A stretch of 64,000 nt of DNA from Plecoglossus altivelis. Its lineage: Eukaryota > Chordata > Actinopteri > Osmeriformes > Plecoglossidae. Made by a program: the position numbers and the translations under genes. Under the pieces are notes generated by a model that was not told where the DNA came from, ran no database searches, and saw only the letters and a list, made by a program, of their open reading frames with translations. The stretch spans positions 1 through 64,000 of the forward strand of contig BROE01000013.1 of assembly GCA_036571765.1 (NCBI GenBank), read 5' to 3'. This document shows, piece by piece, positions 42,061-53,800 of the stretch; within the stretch, counting starts at the first letter, position 1, and each line of letters begins with the position of its first letter.

Positions 42061-45000
42061 CTGGATGGTGTTCATGACTCCGTTGGCAAGCACTGCCATC
42101 TTCCCAGCCACCGTCTTCACGCCCTGTTTGAACTGGGCGATGTCAGGGCTGGAGGGTAACACACTGTCAAACCCTGCCACACCTGCAGGACAACATCAAA
42201 TCACACTGAGGAGGCGGTTTGACAAGTCCTTGCTAAACACATGCACAGGTACAAGCATTATATATTTACCACACACCTTTATCCAGTTTGTACAGAAAAA
42301 TATGGATCAGCATTTTGCTGGTCAGAATCAACACAATATGTATTTAACAGAAAAACTGCATAAATAAGTAGAAGTATTTTGTGGAACTTATTTTATTACA
42401 ATTTAATCTTATTTTATTTATAAATACACACATTTATTCAGTGCACATCAGGGGATTGCAGCCATGTGGTTGTCAAAGTACAATGACGCTAAAGATATTC
42501 AATTATAAGTAACTTTTGCCTGAGGTGGGTTAGGATAAGTGTTTACCTGGTGTGAGTCAGGGTGAGAGTTACCTGGTGTGAGTCAGGGTGAGAGTTACCT
42601 GGTGTGAGTTAGGGTTAACCTGATGTGAGTCAGGGTGAGGGGTGTGAGTTAGGGTTAACCTGATGTGAGTCAGGGTGAGGGTTACCTGGTGTGAGTCAGG
42701 GTGAGAGTTACCTGGTGTGAGTTAGGGTTAACCTGATGTGAGTCAGGGTGAGGGTTACCTGGTGTGAGTTAGGGTTAACCTGATGTGAGTCAGGGTGAGG
42801 GTTACCTGGTGTGAGTCAGGGTGAGAGGTTACCTGTGTGAGTCAGGGTGAGTTCCTGGTGTGAGTCAGGGTGAGAGTTACCTGGTGTGAGTCAGGGTGAG
42901 AGTTACCTGGTGTGAGTCAGGGTGAGGGTTACCTGGTGTGAGTTAGGGTGAGAGTTACCTGGTGTGAGTCAGGGTGAGGGTTACCTGGTGTGAGTTAGGG
43001 TTAACCTGATGTGAGTCAGGGTGAGGGTTACCTGGTGTGAGTCAGGGTGAGGGTTACCTGGTGTGAGTCAGGGTGAGGGTTACCTATATGGGCTGGTGAG
43101 TGTTTTACCTGAGCGATCATTGCTCTCTCCAAACAGGTCTGCAGAGCTGATAGATGTGCTGCCTGACATGCCTTCCAAGCGGGTCTTTGCATCATACTGC
43201 AACAAAAGCACATCAATGGCATCCTACACTTAGATGAGACTATTGACAGGAAATAGAGGAAGTCTTGTTCCTGAGGGTTAGGGTTTAATTCATTTTCTAT
43301 ACTACACAAATATATACTTATGTTTTTTAATGCAATCCAGAAGAACGAACCTAGAAATTCTGTTATGTTTAAAATCACACACCAATGTCATGTTTTAGGT
43401 AACATGCTTATGCGATTATTGGACCTCAAACTATGGGTCTCTTATTAGTTATGGAGTAACAGAGGATAAATACTTATATAGTTACGCCTCAACAGTCACA
43501 CAGAATGATCGCATGGATACAAGCAATGCAATCAGTATAGCTAAGTTTTATGGCTGGGTTAATAATCACTCATAATATATACATATGACAGATAATATAG
43601 GTTTAGGCTTGCCAAAGGCATGGACACCCAATATGTAGCCAGCCTTGGTATAAAAACGGATTACCTCTGCATTGCTCTCCCGTCCAAAGAACATGTCTGA
43701 GGAAATGGCCTTGGCATTGGCAAACTTCTGCCTGGCTTCACTGGACTCAGCTACGGACACGCTCACATCGGCCTTGCGACGGCTGGGCAGTCTGATCATA
43801 CAAGCAGCAGCCATCAATACTGGCTTCCTTCATGTTTCACGCACAAAGTCCTGATCTCACACACACATGGTAATCACAGCCCTGATCACACACCTCTCTC
43901 CAATGGGCTGGATGCTGGAGATGGTGACTTCCTCTTTGGGCTCCACTTTCTCCAGCGCCCAAGAAGAAGTGAAGGAGGCAGTGCCTCCATCAGCATCCCA
44001 CCGGGACCCAAAACTGTCCCCAGTGGTGAAGGGGTTATCCTTGTACCTGCACCCACAACATAGTTATCCTTGAACCTGCACCCAGTAAACACAGTTTTAC
44101 TTTAACCTGCACCCAGAACATACAAGTATCCTTGCACATATATCCAGAACATACAGTTAGCTGCACTGACAATTAGCTGAGTGACATTCATGAATGATGG
44201 ACTGGATAACCTACTTTTCTGTACTGCTAGAGACATGACTACTGCACAACCAGCACCACAGAACCACCATCTTACACAGAGCCAGGTCTATGTGACCTGT
44301 GTGCGTTCATTAGGGTTCATCACCAAACTAAAACCATTGTGAGATTAATTTGAAAATTTATGCAGTTGCATCATTTTAAACAAAAGCAGAAGTCTTGAGT
44401 CAATGAAAGATAAGAGTCTTAACCAACTTGGGGGGTCCACATGTGAATCCTGGCTCATCGAACATGTCCAGTTTGGAGCGGGGAGAGGACTTGGCCCCGC
44501 CAGGTGTCTCCTGCTCGATCACTTGCATCTCTGACATGACTGAGTGGGACACGGCACTGGGAAAAACAATATAGCACTTTAACCCAACACTGAGCATTCA
44601 TTATGTATGCTTAAATTATCTGCTCGGTACTCCTCTGATTATAAATGCCAGTCAGACAATGCTAAGACAGATCTGACTCTGTTGGCTGAGGCCTTGTCAC
44701 AGCAGCCTTCATTACAATACTCACTATTTTCTAACAGTCAAGACAAGTGCAACATTCTAATTAAGAAGCAAACATGTTCCACTGTTACCTTCTGTTGCCA
44801 AACCCCATGCCCAGCCTTTCAGCCTGCTCCCTCTTCTTCCCCTCCAGGTTGCTAATCTTCTTATCTTCCATCTTTCTGTCAATTTCCAGTTCCTTGTAGG
44901 CCAACCGCATTGATGCTACACTGCAACGTCATCGTTTGAAAATGAACACAACCCCACATCATTATTATTCAACACCAAGGATGTGAAAGCTGTGAGGATG

Positions 45001-48000
45001 GAGTAGCTTCCTCACATGGACTCTTCAGCCTGCTTCTTGGCCTCCGCTCGCTGCTCCTTCACCTTCTCAGCCTCTAACGCCTGCTGCTCCACCTGGGAGA
45101 AGCTGGAACTGCTCACCTTCTGGGCCCCCAGGCCTTTCCTGGCCCCCAGCTGTATTAGTTTTGGGAACAGGAAATCAGTCATTAGGCTGTTTATGACTGA
45201 ACCCTGATCTAGCCTCAGGTACCCACCCCTTTCTTAGCTGTGGTTGGTTTCTTCTTTCCAATAATGGAGGGCTTCACATCTGAAACAAGCGTATTACGAA
45301 ACATCAGAACTGGCAGCAATGAGGATCTCACTTCAGTGATGACAAACGCTGGTGCAAAAGTCAAGAACATATTGCATTTCCCTCCTAAATACTAAGGTGA
45401 GGTGTAATACAACAGAAAGGATGGACAAGAGTCATCAACACCGTTTCACCATGGCAACAATAGAGACTTTGCCAACCAATTAGGAATAGACTAAATGATC
45501 ACATAGGTGTGATTGAATGACCCAAAGACACAGTATCAGTAGCTGCTGGGCTACAGAGGGGAAGGTGAGAGTTGGGAGACTTCTACACCACTAAAAAGCT
45601 TACTTACTGTGATGGCTAGTGTGCATTGGTGCTGTGACTGCTACCTATCCATAACCCTGCTATATACTTGCAACACTCAATAATAATCTTCTCTATTTTA
45701 GACATCAAAGACAAGGCAACAGTAAAAAGGATGAGATGTAAACAAGAGAACTCACCGCCAGCTTGTTTGGGTGATAAACTCAGTCCCTCAATGTTAGGAC
45801 CCTCCGGCTCTGAACAACACAGATTTCTTCAGGTGAGTGCAAAACCACTTGTATGTTACGGGAAAGAAGTCCTCATACTTATCATTCAATACAGAATCTA
45901 CTTTTTGTGCAAGTGTTGTTTACCCTTACTACAAGAACATGGCCCCAACATGACGTTCTCCTACTGCCCCCAACAAAATGCCCCCACAAACTGCCCCCAC
46001 AAACTGCCCCCACAAACTGCCCCCACAAACTGCCCCCAGTCTGGGTGTGTGCTCACGTGAGAGGCAGCAGTCAGAGGGCTGGGAACGCTCCTCCAGCAGC
46101 ACAGGAGGGGGGATGCTCGGATCTCCCAGGGGGGGGGACGCCATATCCCAACTGTTCACTGGCTGGAAGAAAAACAAGCTACATTTTTCAGAAGATAAAA
46201 TATTGAGATCCTAATCCTGAACATTTCAGACAGGCAGACTGCATGGCGGGCTGGCCGACCCTAATCTGAGCCTGCCATGTGTTACCTCCTTGGGTCAGGG
46301 TTAACCCTGCTTGTTAGCATTAAGGTTGACTAGGAAAACATACCTGTCACTAGCATTTTAGGATGGCAGAGACAGCATACCTGAGTGTGCTCGGCAAAGA
46401 AATCTGTCTCTTTCTTCTCAACCGCCACTGACTGGCCAAGCACTCCCGGAGAATCACTCCACAACTACGGTGACAAGAAATAACAATTATGATTATAAAT
46501 ATCTTGTTTCAAATACAACCAGAACACTGTAACTCTTCCTATAACTGTTTAGCTAATAGATGCACAATCAAAAAAGGAAACCAGAAAGATTGAAGACAAT
46601 GTTCATGTAAAAAAGATAGGGTGTGTTAGACTTTTGCCTAATTATGTAAAAATCAGTCATACATGCAGGTGTATACTTGTAATATAATGCATACAATGTT
46701 AAACACCAAGACAGCTAAAAGGCCATTGCTAGACCCAACTTACATCTGAACCATATTTCGACAGGGCAGCGTTGGCAAGCTGTCGGATCTTCTCTCGATA
46801 CATTTGAGCAGCACGACTGCTGTACTTGGCGTTGGTTTCATTGGTGGAGCAACCATGTTGGTTAAAGAATGCTGCCTTTAGACAACGGGAAAGAACATTA
46901 ATGGTAGTGGCAAGTTGTTTTGACTTCTGTTTGATACACAAGCCCATGGCAGGAGGCCGTATTTAGATTAAAACCAAAGACTAAATAACGCCACATCAAC
47001 CATACATCAACCATACATCAACCATACATAAACATTATTTCACCCTCTTCTCCATATCATATGTTTCACCATAAGCAACAAACATAATTACATCCCTTCC
47101 TTAAATTTGAATTTTCTCAACTCCAAAGTAGGTCAGTGTGACCAGCTGGTGCCAGACATTAAAGTAGAGCAACTTGTGTTCTCCTCTATAGCTGCTCCAC
47201 AAGGCTGTATTGGGTTGAACTTACTGCATTAGCATTGCCTCCAACCTGCATACATCTCAGCTGAAACCAGTTCCAGTTGGAGTCCAGTTCCGTAGATCTG
47301 ACAAAAAGAAGCAGTCAATTTACCCACCAGACAATATATAATAAATAATACAAAATAATAAAAATATGATTTTATTATCATTTACAAAAGAACAATAAAT
47401 CAATGAACTATATAGGCACCATTGTCACTAAGACCTTTCAAAACTGTTAATTTATAAGGGTTTTAGCTAAGTAGCAGAACTAATGATGGCTCTCTATGTA
47501 CCCAATTTCTATCCAAGGAGTAACATATTTTTAAAGAGTTTTGAAAAATACTGATTAGGTGCAGAGAGAAACAAAGAGCAAAAGCATTTATATGCATCAT
47601 ATATTTTTGCATCATGTGTCACGGTGTTTATTACAGAGCATCCTGGAGTGTAACGCTCACCTGATGAAGCTTAAGTGTACCCCCAGAGATCTATGGATGC
47701 CAGAGCAGTCAATGCACAAGAACACTCCGTATGGTATACTGGCCCAGCTGGGATTCTTGGCAGCACAGTCAAAGCATGCCTGGGTAAACAGGGAAAGAAT
47801 GGGGAAATGAGCATCCTCCACTTCTACAGTGTGATTTTGTAACTGCTGGGGTCCCTGTTGATGGTCTTTGCAAAAAATACAAGAAAAATTACCCACTTTT
47901 TTTTTTATTTAACGGTTCAAAATTCATTAACTGGGAATATCATATCTGCATATATTTGTGCCCTACGTCACAACGAGCAGCTCACTGTTTGATCACCGGA

Positions 48001-49009
48001 TACTATCGACTTGGTTGTGGCCTTGAGTTCCGGGGACATACAGGTTATTGCACTTGTGTTAAACAAGGAATTCAAGTCCCCGACAGCAAGACTCGGAGCA
48101 GGCGTACTTGAACGGGGCAAGAGCGAAGTAACTCCGTCATCAAGGAATATGGGTTCCCGGGGACAGGGAACTACAGGGCATCATCATTGGATCTTATTCG
48201 AGAACCTAGATCCTTGGACGGAGCTGATTCTGCAGCGGCTCTAAAAGACAGCCACGTCTGAAAGCACATCGCACCTACTGCCAAGCTTGATAACAGCCAC
48301 CATTAAAACCACCATGGGATATCTTACCCAGAGTTATCCAAGACCGCCAGCAATCTAGAATATGCCTCTAACTGTAACAGACGTAAACAATACGAATTTG
48401 TTTTAGCTAAGCGGCCCGTACAACTGCTACAAGGACGGGAGCTTGCACCTGGCAGGTTTATTTAATTGTCAGTCAGTGCTTACAATACTACGTAACATAT
48501 GATACCACCTAATAATCAGGTGGGTGGTAAGGAAGCTGGAACAGAAGCGAATTAGCTAGCTCCAGTAGTAAGTAGCCGGACTGTATACGTGGCTGGATAG
48601 GTTGACGGATTTACGACGAAATAGCTTGTCGGCGGCGTTAACTTGGACATGTTACTAGCTAGTGATAGCCAACGCCACTGTAAAGCCAGAAAATAAGGCG
48701 AGTAGATGCAGCTCTAACTAAATTAATGCCATCCAACCACAAGCACAAAACTGCCACTGCGCTAGAGTAGCTAAATGAGCTGAAACATTAGAATTCAGTC
48801 AGTATATGAATCAAAACGTCCACTTTGAGCTAGCTAGTCCAGTTAGCCAATTTCTGGCTCAATAAATTGATAAAAAACGTGCCACCTTTTTGATAACGTT
48901 TAACCGCAACCTAAATCGCATCTTAATGTAATTTTACCTTATTTGTTGGTATGGATCTTAATTTCTTAAAAATGGCAATTATTTCATTCTTGTTTGGTTC
49001 CGTAGCCAT
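42061..49009 (-). CDS. arfgap2: ADP-ribosylation factor GTPase-activating protein 2
   Basis: ArfGAP2 stimulates GTP hydrolysis by Arf1 on COPI coats at the Golgi. Exons in transcript order: 49009-48938, 47779-47661, 47297-47225, 46875-46744, 46464-46381, 46162-46057, 45809-45756, 45279-45227, 45149-45016, 44920-44789, 44556-44428, 44046-43894, 43782-43665, 43196-43109, 42182-42061. They total 1569 bp (523 residues), in phase; human ARFGAP2 is about 520. It starts MATEPNKNEIIAIFKKLRSI. The zinc finger is CFDC-x16-CIDC (residues about 26-49), with the arginine finger in IHRSLGVH (Arg about 54). Later landmarks are SVSHSVMSEMQVIEQETP-like residues (AVSHSVMSEMQVIEQETP), EARQKFANAKAISSDMFFGR, and DIAQFKQGVKTVAGKMAVLA. 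These favour arfgap2 over arfgap3. The last few residues are unresolved. Confidence 0.94.
42530..43088. repeat. 25-bp minisatellite with donor-like motif
   Basis: About 22 units alternate between gtgagagttacctggtgtga and agttagggttaacctgatgt forms. On the minus strand (arfgap2 sense) most units read caccag|gtaac, a good 5' splice-site consensus. It begins about 20 bp after the true donor of exon 43196-43109. Confidence 0.9.
45964..46036. repeat. 12-bp repeat (CCCCCACAAACTG)
   Basis: About six copies of ccccacaaactg lie about 20 bp beyond the donor of arfgap2 exon 46162-46057. Confidence 0.9.
47780..48937. other. arfgap2 first intron
   Basis: No exon is seen. The block at about 47990-48300 has more balanced base composition than its AT-rich surroundings and could be an old transposable-element fragment, but I see no ends or protein similarity to support that. 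Confidence 0.4.
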
Positions 49010-49025
49010 CTTGTCACCGTTCTGA

Positions 49026-49073
49026 TTCTTCTTCTTCAACTTCTTCTTCGTCTTCTTCTTCTTCTTCTTCTTC
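49026..49073. repeat. (CTT)n tract at the arfgap2 5' end
   Basis: Imperfect ctt repeats, GAA on the arfgap2 strand, lie 17 bp upstream of the start codon and would be in the 5'UTR. Confidence 0.9.
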
Positions 49074-49589
49074 AGATCTGGTTTAACGATGACAGTCTGC
49101 TGTCAACCTCAAATGCGCATATTATCGCCGCCTATTGTTCAGGATGGCGAGACGGGCATTGTTCGAAAACGTCCCCCTGGCATTGTCCTCGGTTTTAAAA
49201 CTTTTATAAGTTTTGTGGAACTGTTCTTCAGCGAATTTAACCTTTACTTCACACTAATATTCATATTTAAATATGCTTAGTCTTATTCTAATATGCATAT
49301 ATACAGATCAGTAGCCAGCCTTTTAAAAGGGTGGGTTCTTTTTTTCAAAAAGTGGACCTTTGTGCAGTTTTTTTTCTCCTTTTGTATTTAATTATGATTG
49401 TATAATGTATAATGTTAATTTGAAAAAGCAACCCAAAATATTTGTCACAAGCATTGATTAAAACAATGGTGACAATAATGACATAAAAAGTTTTTCTAAA
49501 CGACTTAAATTCTGAACCTTTGGCAGTGAGGGGGGGTTCGTTCGAATCACCCGAACACCCCTACCTACGGTCTTGTATGTACGTATACA

Positions 49590-49766
49590 TATATATGTAT
49601 ATACATACATACATACATAGATACATACATACATACATAGATACATACATACATACATACATACATAGATACATACATAGATACATACATACATACATAC
49701 ATACATACATACATACATACATACATACATACATACATACATACATACATACATACATACATACCA
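49590..49766. repeat. (CATA)n microsatellite
   Basis: About 40 tetranucleotide units of cata/taga type, mostly perfect. Spurious tyrosine/isoleucine/histidine open frames cover both strands. Confidence 0.97.
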
Positions 49767-49937
49767 CAAATCTCCATCAACTGCAAGATGCTATCCTATC
49801 AATATGGACCAACATTTTTAAAGAATGCTTTCAGCTTGTTGAATCAATGCCACATAGAATTAAGGCAGTTCTGAAGGCGAAAGGGGGTCAAACACGGTAT
49901 TAGTATGGTGTTCCTAATAATCCTTTAGGTGAGTGTA
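49767..49937 (+). mobile_element. 3' end of a second Tc1-like transposon
   Basis: The last 40-odd codons of a Tc1 transposase (HQLQDAILSIWTNIFKECFQ, ESMPHRIKAVLKAKGGQTRY, then TAG) are followed by the terminal inverted repeat ggtgttcctaataatccttt aggtgagtgta. The same end sequence is widespread in fish Tc1 elements. The 5' part is missing and the microsatellite abuts the break. It is a different subfamily from the element at 11628. Confidence 0.85.
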
Positions 49938-49940
49938 TAT

Positions 49941-50155
49941 ACATGAGTGCTATGTTGGTATTGAAGGCTGTATCACAGTTCTGCATTGAGAGCTGTCTAT
50001 GTCTATGTCTATATATACGTACATATATAGTCCTACGTATATACATACATGTATATACAGACATGTATATACGTATACACGCATATATACTGTATATGAG
50101 TGCTATGTTGGTATTGAAGGCTGTATCGCAATTCTGCATTGACAGCTGTCTCTGC
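49941..50155. repeat. pair of about 57-bp direct repeats
   Basis: The block starting gagtgctatgttggtattga occurs at about 49945 and again at about 50098 with three or four differences, separated by an AT-rich stretch of about 95 bp. Confidence 0.9.
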
Positions 50156-50860
50156 AGCACCTTTGTTACACTGTATTAATATGAACCATAATTACAGGCT
50201 ACATTCAGTAAACACAGTAGAAAAATTGATGGCTTTATGATTCTTTTATGCATTCACCATATTGTGACTGAGTTTGGTAATACTACCTCACAGCACGTGA
50301 TGGCATCTCTGAGGTGCGCCGGTTTGAGTGGTGTCGTCTGATGATGGAGTTTTTGTAAACCACAGCATCCAAGTAGGGTTAGGGTTCATTCTTTTTACAT
50401 CACGCACATAAACTCATTCAATATATATTTTTAGATAGGCTACGGGAATCCAGGAAATCAAATATTTCTAAAGTTTGTGCGCAGTGTTTAAATCACAAAC
50501 TTTACATTTTCAGAATTCGGATTTAGCATTTATACAAACACATTTGGCTCCGATTAACCCAACTTCAAATACTACGACAATGGCTTTTATTTTGGCAGTT
50601 TAAAACAGGAAGTGTGTAGTCCGTAGCCGTAACCACGGCTTATACCGATTTTTCAGATCAAAGTCCATCAGAAAATATGACCAATCGTGATAAACTTGAC
50701 TCCTGCCCTTAATCACCTAAACCTTCACCTCTGGAACAGATTCCTAAGGTAAGATATGCTTACACCATGGAACGTTAAACTGAGATTTAACGTAGATATA
50801 AATTACTCTTCAGTCATTTGTTCCGATCAGGGTGTTCAGATTGTTGGAATTGACAAGAAA

Positions 50861-53800
50861 ATGAAAAGTGCAACAAATCATCAGATGGCTGGAGTCGGTC
50901 CAAGTTCGCAGACCAGTACAGACTCGCGCGATTTACACTTGACAACACGATCGAGGCAGAAGATTATTTACGTGACCTACCTCATAGTTGCGCTGGACAT
51001 TACATGGATGTTTTTACAGTTTTCTGTTACTCCTGTAAGTATTCTGTAGTGAATTTCCCTAATGGTGAAATTATATTGACTTTTTTAGCCTAACATGTTT
51101 CGTGTATTTTGTTGTAATAGATGTGTTTAAAGAGAACCAAACCTTAAATAGTAATACATTAATACATCGGCAATAGCGTGCATATGAATACATGCAACCA
51201 TTAATATAATAGTAGGTTAATGCAATAAACAAATACATCATTGAGGAAATACACAGTGTGTGTTTGTAACAGTAGTATTTGTGTTTTTGCGTATTTTGAG
51301 TTTTCCTTCAATAGTCGTTGCACTGTCATTTTCAGTACCTGGCCAGGAAGCTGGGCTTTGACACCCTCTGGTTCGGTTATTTGCAAACTATGGTCGGTAT
51401 TATTCAGCTCCTGGGGGGACCTCTGTTTGGAAGGTGAGCGAAAAGTATAGACTATCATAAAACATTCATCATAAAATAAAGTTACATTATATTCAATTAT
51501 TTATGCAAAATAATTCAAAATGTCACTGAATGATTTGTACTGAATGCAGTAGTGTGTTGATTTCAGTATAATAATGCACGTTAGGAGTTATGTGTACAGT
51601 GTGTGTGTTGTGTGTGCATACAGTGTGTGTGTATTGCATTTCTATAGAATTCCCTGTAGGTTGAGCTGTTTGCATTTGCAAACGCATATTAACTTTTTTA
51701 TATAAAGACTCTTTCAGTATACCTATACTATGTATCTTACTTTTAAATACATGTACATTTATTAGTATTGAGAGACACTTAAATGCAGCATTTGGCTATT
51801 GAAAACTCACCTGGTCACTTTCCAAACCTGTTACCAAACAGTACAAGTAGCCATCAGTGTTAGGGTCCCTACTGCTGGGTGGTTCTGATTGGCATCAGTG
51901 TTAGGGTCCCTACTGCTGGATGGTCCTGATTGTTTATGTTGTTGGCAGGTTTGCGGATCTGGCAGGAGCTCGGGCAGCATTGGGTCTGTCCTGCGCTGCA
52001 TCCATCCTTTACTTTCTCTTGTTAGCAATCGCTGACAATCCTCTCATGCTCTTCATCCACAAACTCCCTGCTGCCTTCATGCATGTCCTGCCTGGTAAGA
52101 CACATGTACACTTCCTGTGGGCAGGGTGTCGTATAGCAGGTGTCATACAGTATAGCAGGGTGTCATACAGTATAGCAGGGTGTCATACAGTATAGCAGGG
52201 TGTCATACAGTATAGCAGGGTGTCATATAGTATAGCAGGGTGTCATATAGTATAGCAGGGTGTCGTATAGTATAGCAGGGTGTCATACAGTATAGCAGGG
52301 TGTCATACAGTATAGCAGGGTGTCATACAGTATAGCAGGGTGTCATACAGTATAGCAGGGTGTCATACAGTATAGCAGGGTGTGATGAAGCAGGGTGTCA
52401 TATAGTATAGCAGGGTGTCATACAGTATAGCAGGGTGTCATACAGTATAGCAGGGTGTCATATAGTATAGCAGGGTGTCATACAGTATAGCAGGGTGTCA
52501 TATAGTATAGCAGGGTGTCGTATAGTATAGCAGGGTGTCATACAGTATAGCAGGGTGTCATATAGTATAGCAGGGTGTCATACAGTATAGCAGGGTGTCA
52601 TACAGTATAGCAGGGTGTGATGAAGCAGGGTGTCATATAGTATAGCAGGGTGTCATACAGTATAGCAGGGTGTCATACAGTATAGCAGGGTGTCATATAG
52701 TATAGCAGGGTGTCATATAGTATAGCAGGGTGTCGTATAGTATAGCAGGGTGTCATACAGTATAGCAGGGTGTCATACAGTATAGCAGGGTGTCATACAG
52801 TATAGCAGGGTGTCATACAGTATAGCAGGGTGTCATACAGTATAGCAGGGTGTGATGAAGCAGGGGGTCATATAGTATAGCAGGGTGTCGTATAGTATAG
52901 CAGGGTGTCATACAGTATAGCAGGGTGTCATATAGTATAGCAGGGTGTCATACAGTATAGCAGGGTGTCATACAGTATAGCAGGGTGTCATATAGTATAG
53001 CAGGGTGTCGTATAGTATAGCAGGGTGTCATATAGTATAGCAGGGTGTCGTATAGTATAGCAGGGTGTCATATAGTATAGCAGGGTGTCATATAGTATAG
53101 CAGGGTGTCATACAGTATAGCAGGGTGTCATACAGTATAGCAGGGTGTCATATAGTATAGCAGGGTGTCATACAGTATAGCAGGGTGTCATAAGATACCT
53201 GGTCCTTATGGGTAGATACCTGGTCATTATGGGTAGATACCTGGTCATTATGGGTAGACACCTGGTCATTATGGGTAGATACCTGGTCATTATGGGTAGG
53301 TACCTGGTCCTTATGGGTAGATACCTGGTCCTTATGGGTAGATACCTGGTCATTATGGGTAGACACCTGGTCATTATGGGTAGGTACCTGGTCCTTATGG
53401 GTAGATACCTGGTCCTTATGGGTAGACACCTGGTCATTATGGGTAGGTACCTGGTCCTTATGGGTAGATACCTGGTCCTTATGGGTAGATACCTGGTCAT
53501 TATGGGTAGATACCTGGTCCTTATGGGTAGATACCTGGTCCTTATGGGTAGACACCTGGTCATTATGGGTAGGTACCTGGTCCTTATGGGTAGATACCTG
53601 GTCCTTATGGGTAGATACCTGGTCATTATGGGTAGACACCTGGTCATTATGGGTAGGTACCTGGTCCTTATGGGTAGATACCTGGTCCTTATGGGTAGAT
53701 ACCTGGTCCTTATGGGTAGGTACCTGGTCATTATGGGTAGGTACCCGGTCCTTATGAGTAGAAACCTGGTCATTATGGGTAGACATCTGGTCATTATGGG

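Larger units (their letters stand above)
49074..50755. other. divergent intergenic region between arfgap2 and slc22a18
   Basis: The two genes are head to head, 1.85 kb apart by start codons. Much of the gap is repeats and a Tc1 fragment. The sequence outside them is AT-rich without an obvious CpG island or TATA arrangement that I could defend as a shared promoter. Confidence 0.45.

Noticed and set aside
47990..48300. Possible retained coding exon or retroelement piece in arfgap2 intron 1
   Set aside because: An open frame of 77 residues exists, but it resembles no known family and the arfgap2 exons are complete around it.
49074..50755. Bidirectional CpG-island promoter for arfgap2 and slc22a18
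   Set aside because: The head-to-head arrangement suggested it, but the interval is AT-rich, 1.8 kb long and full of repeats. I see no CpG-dense core.
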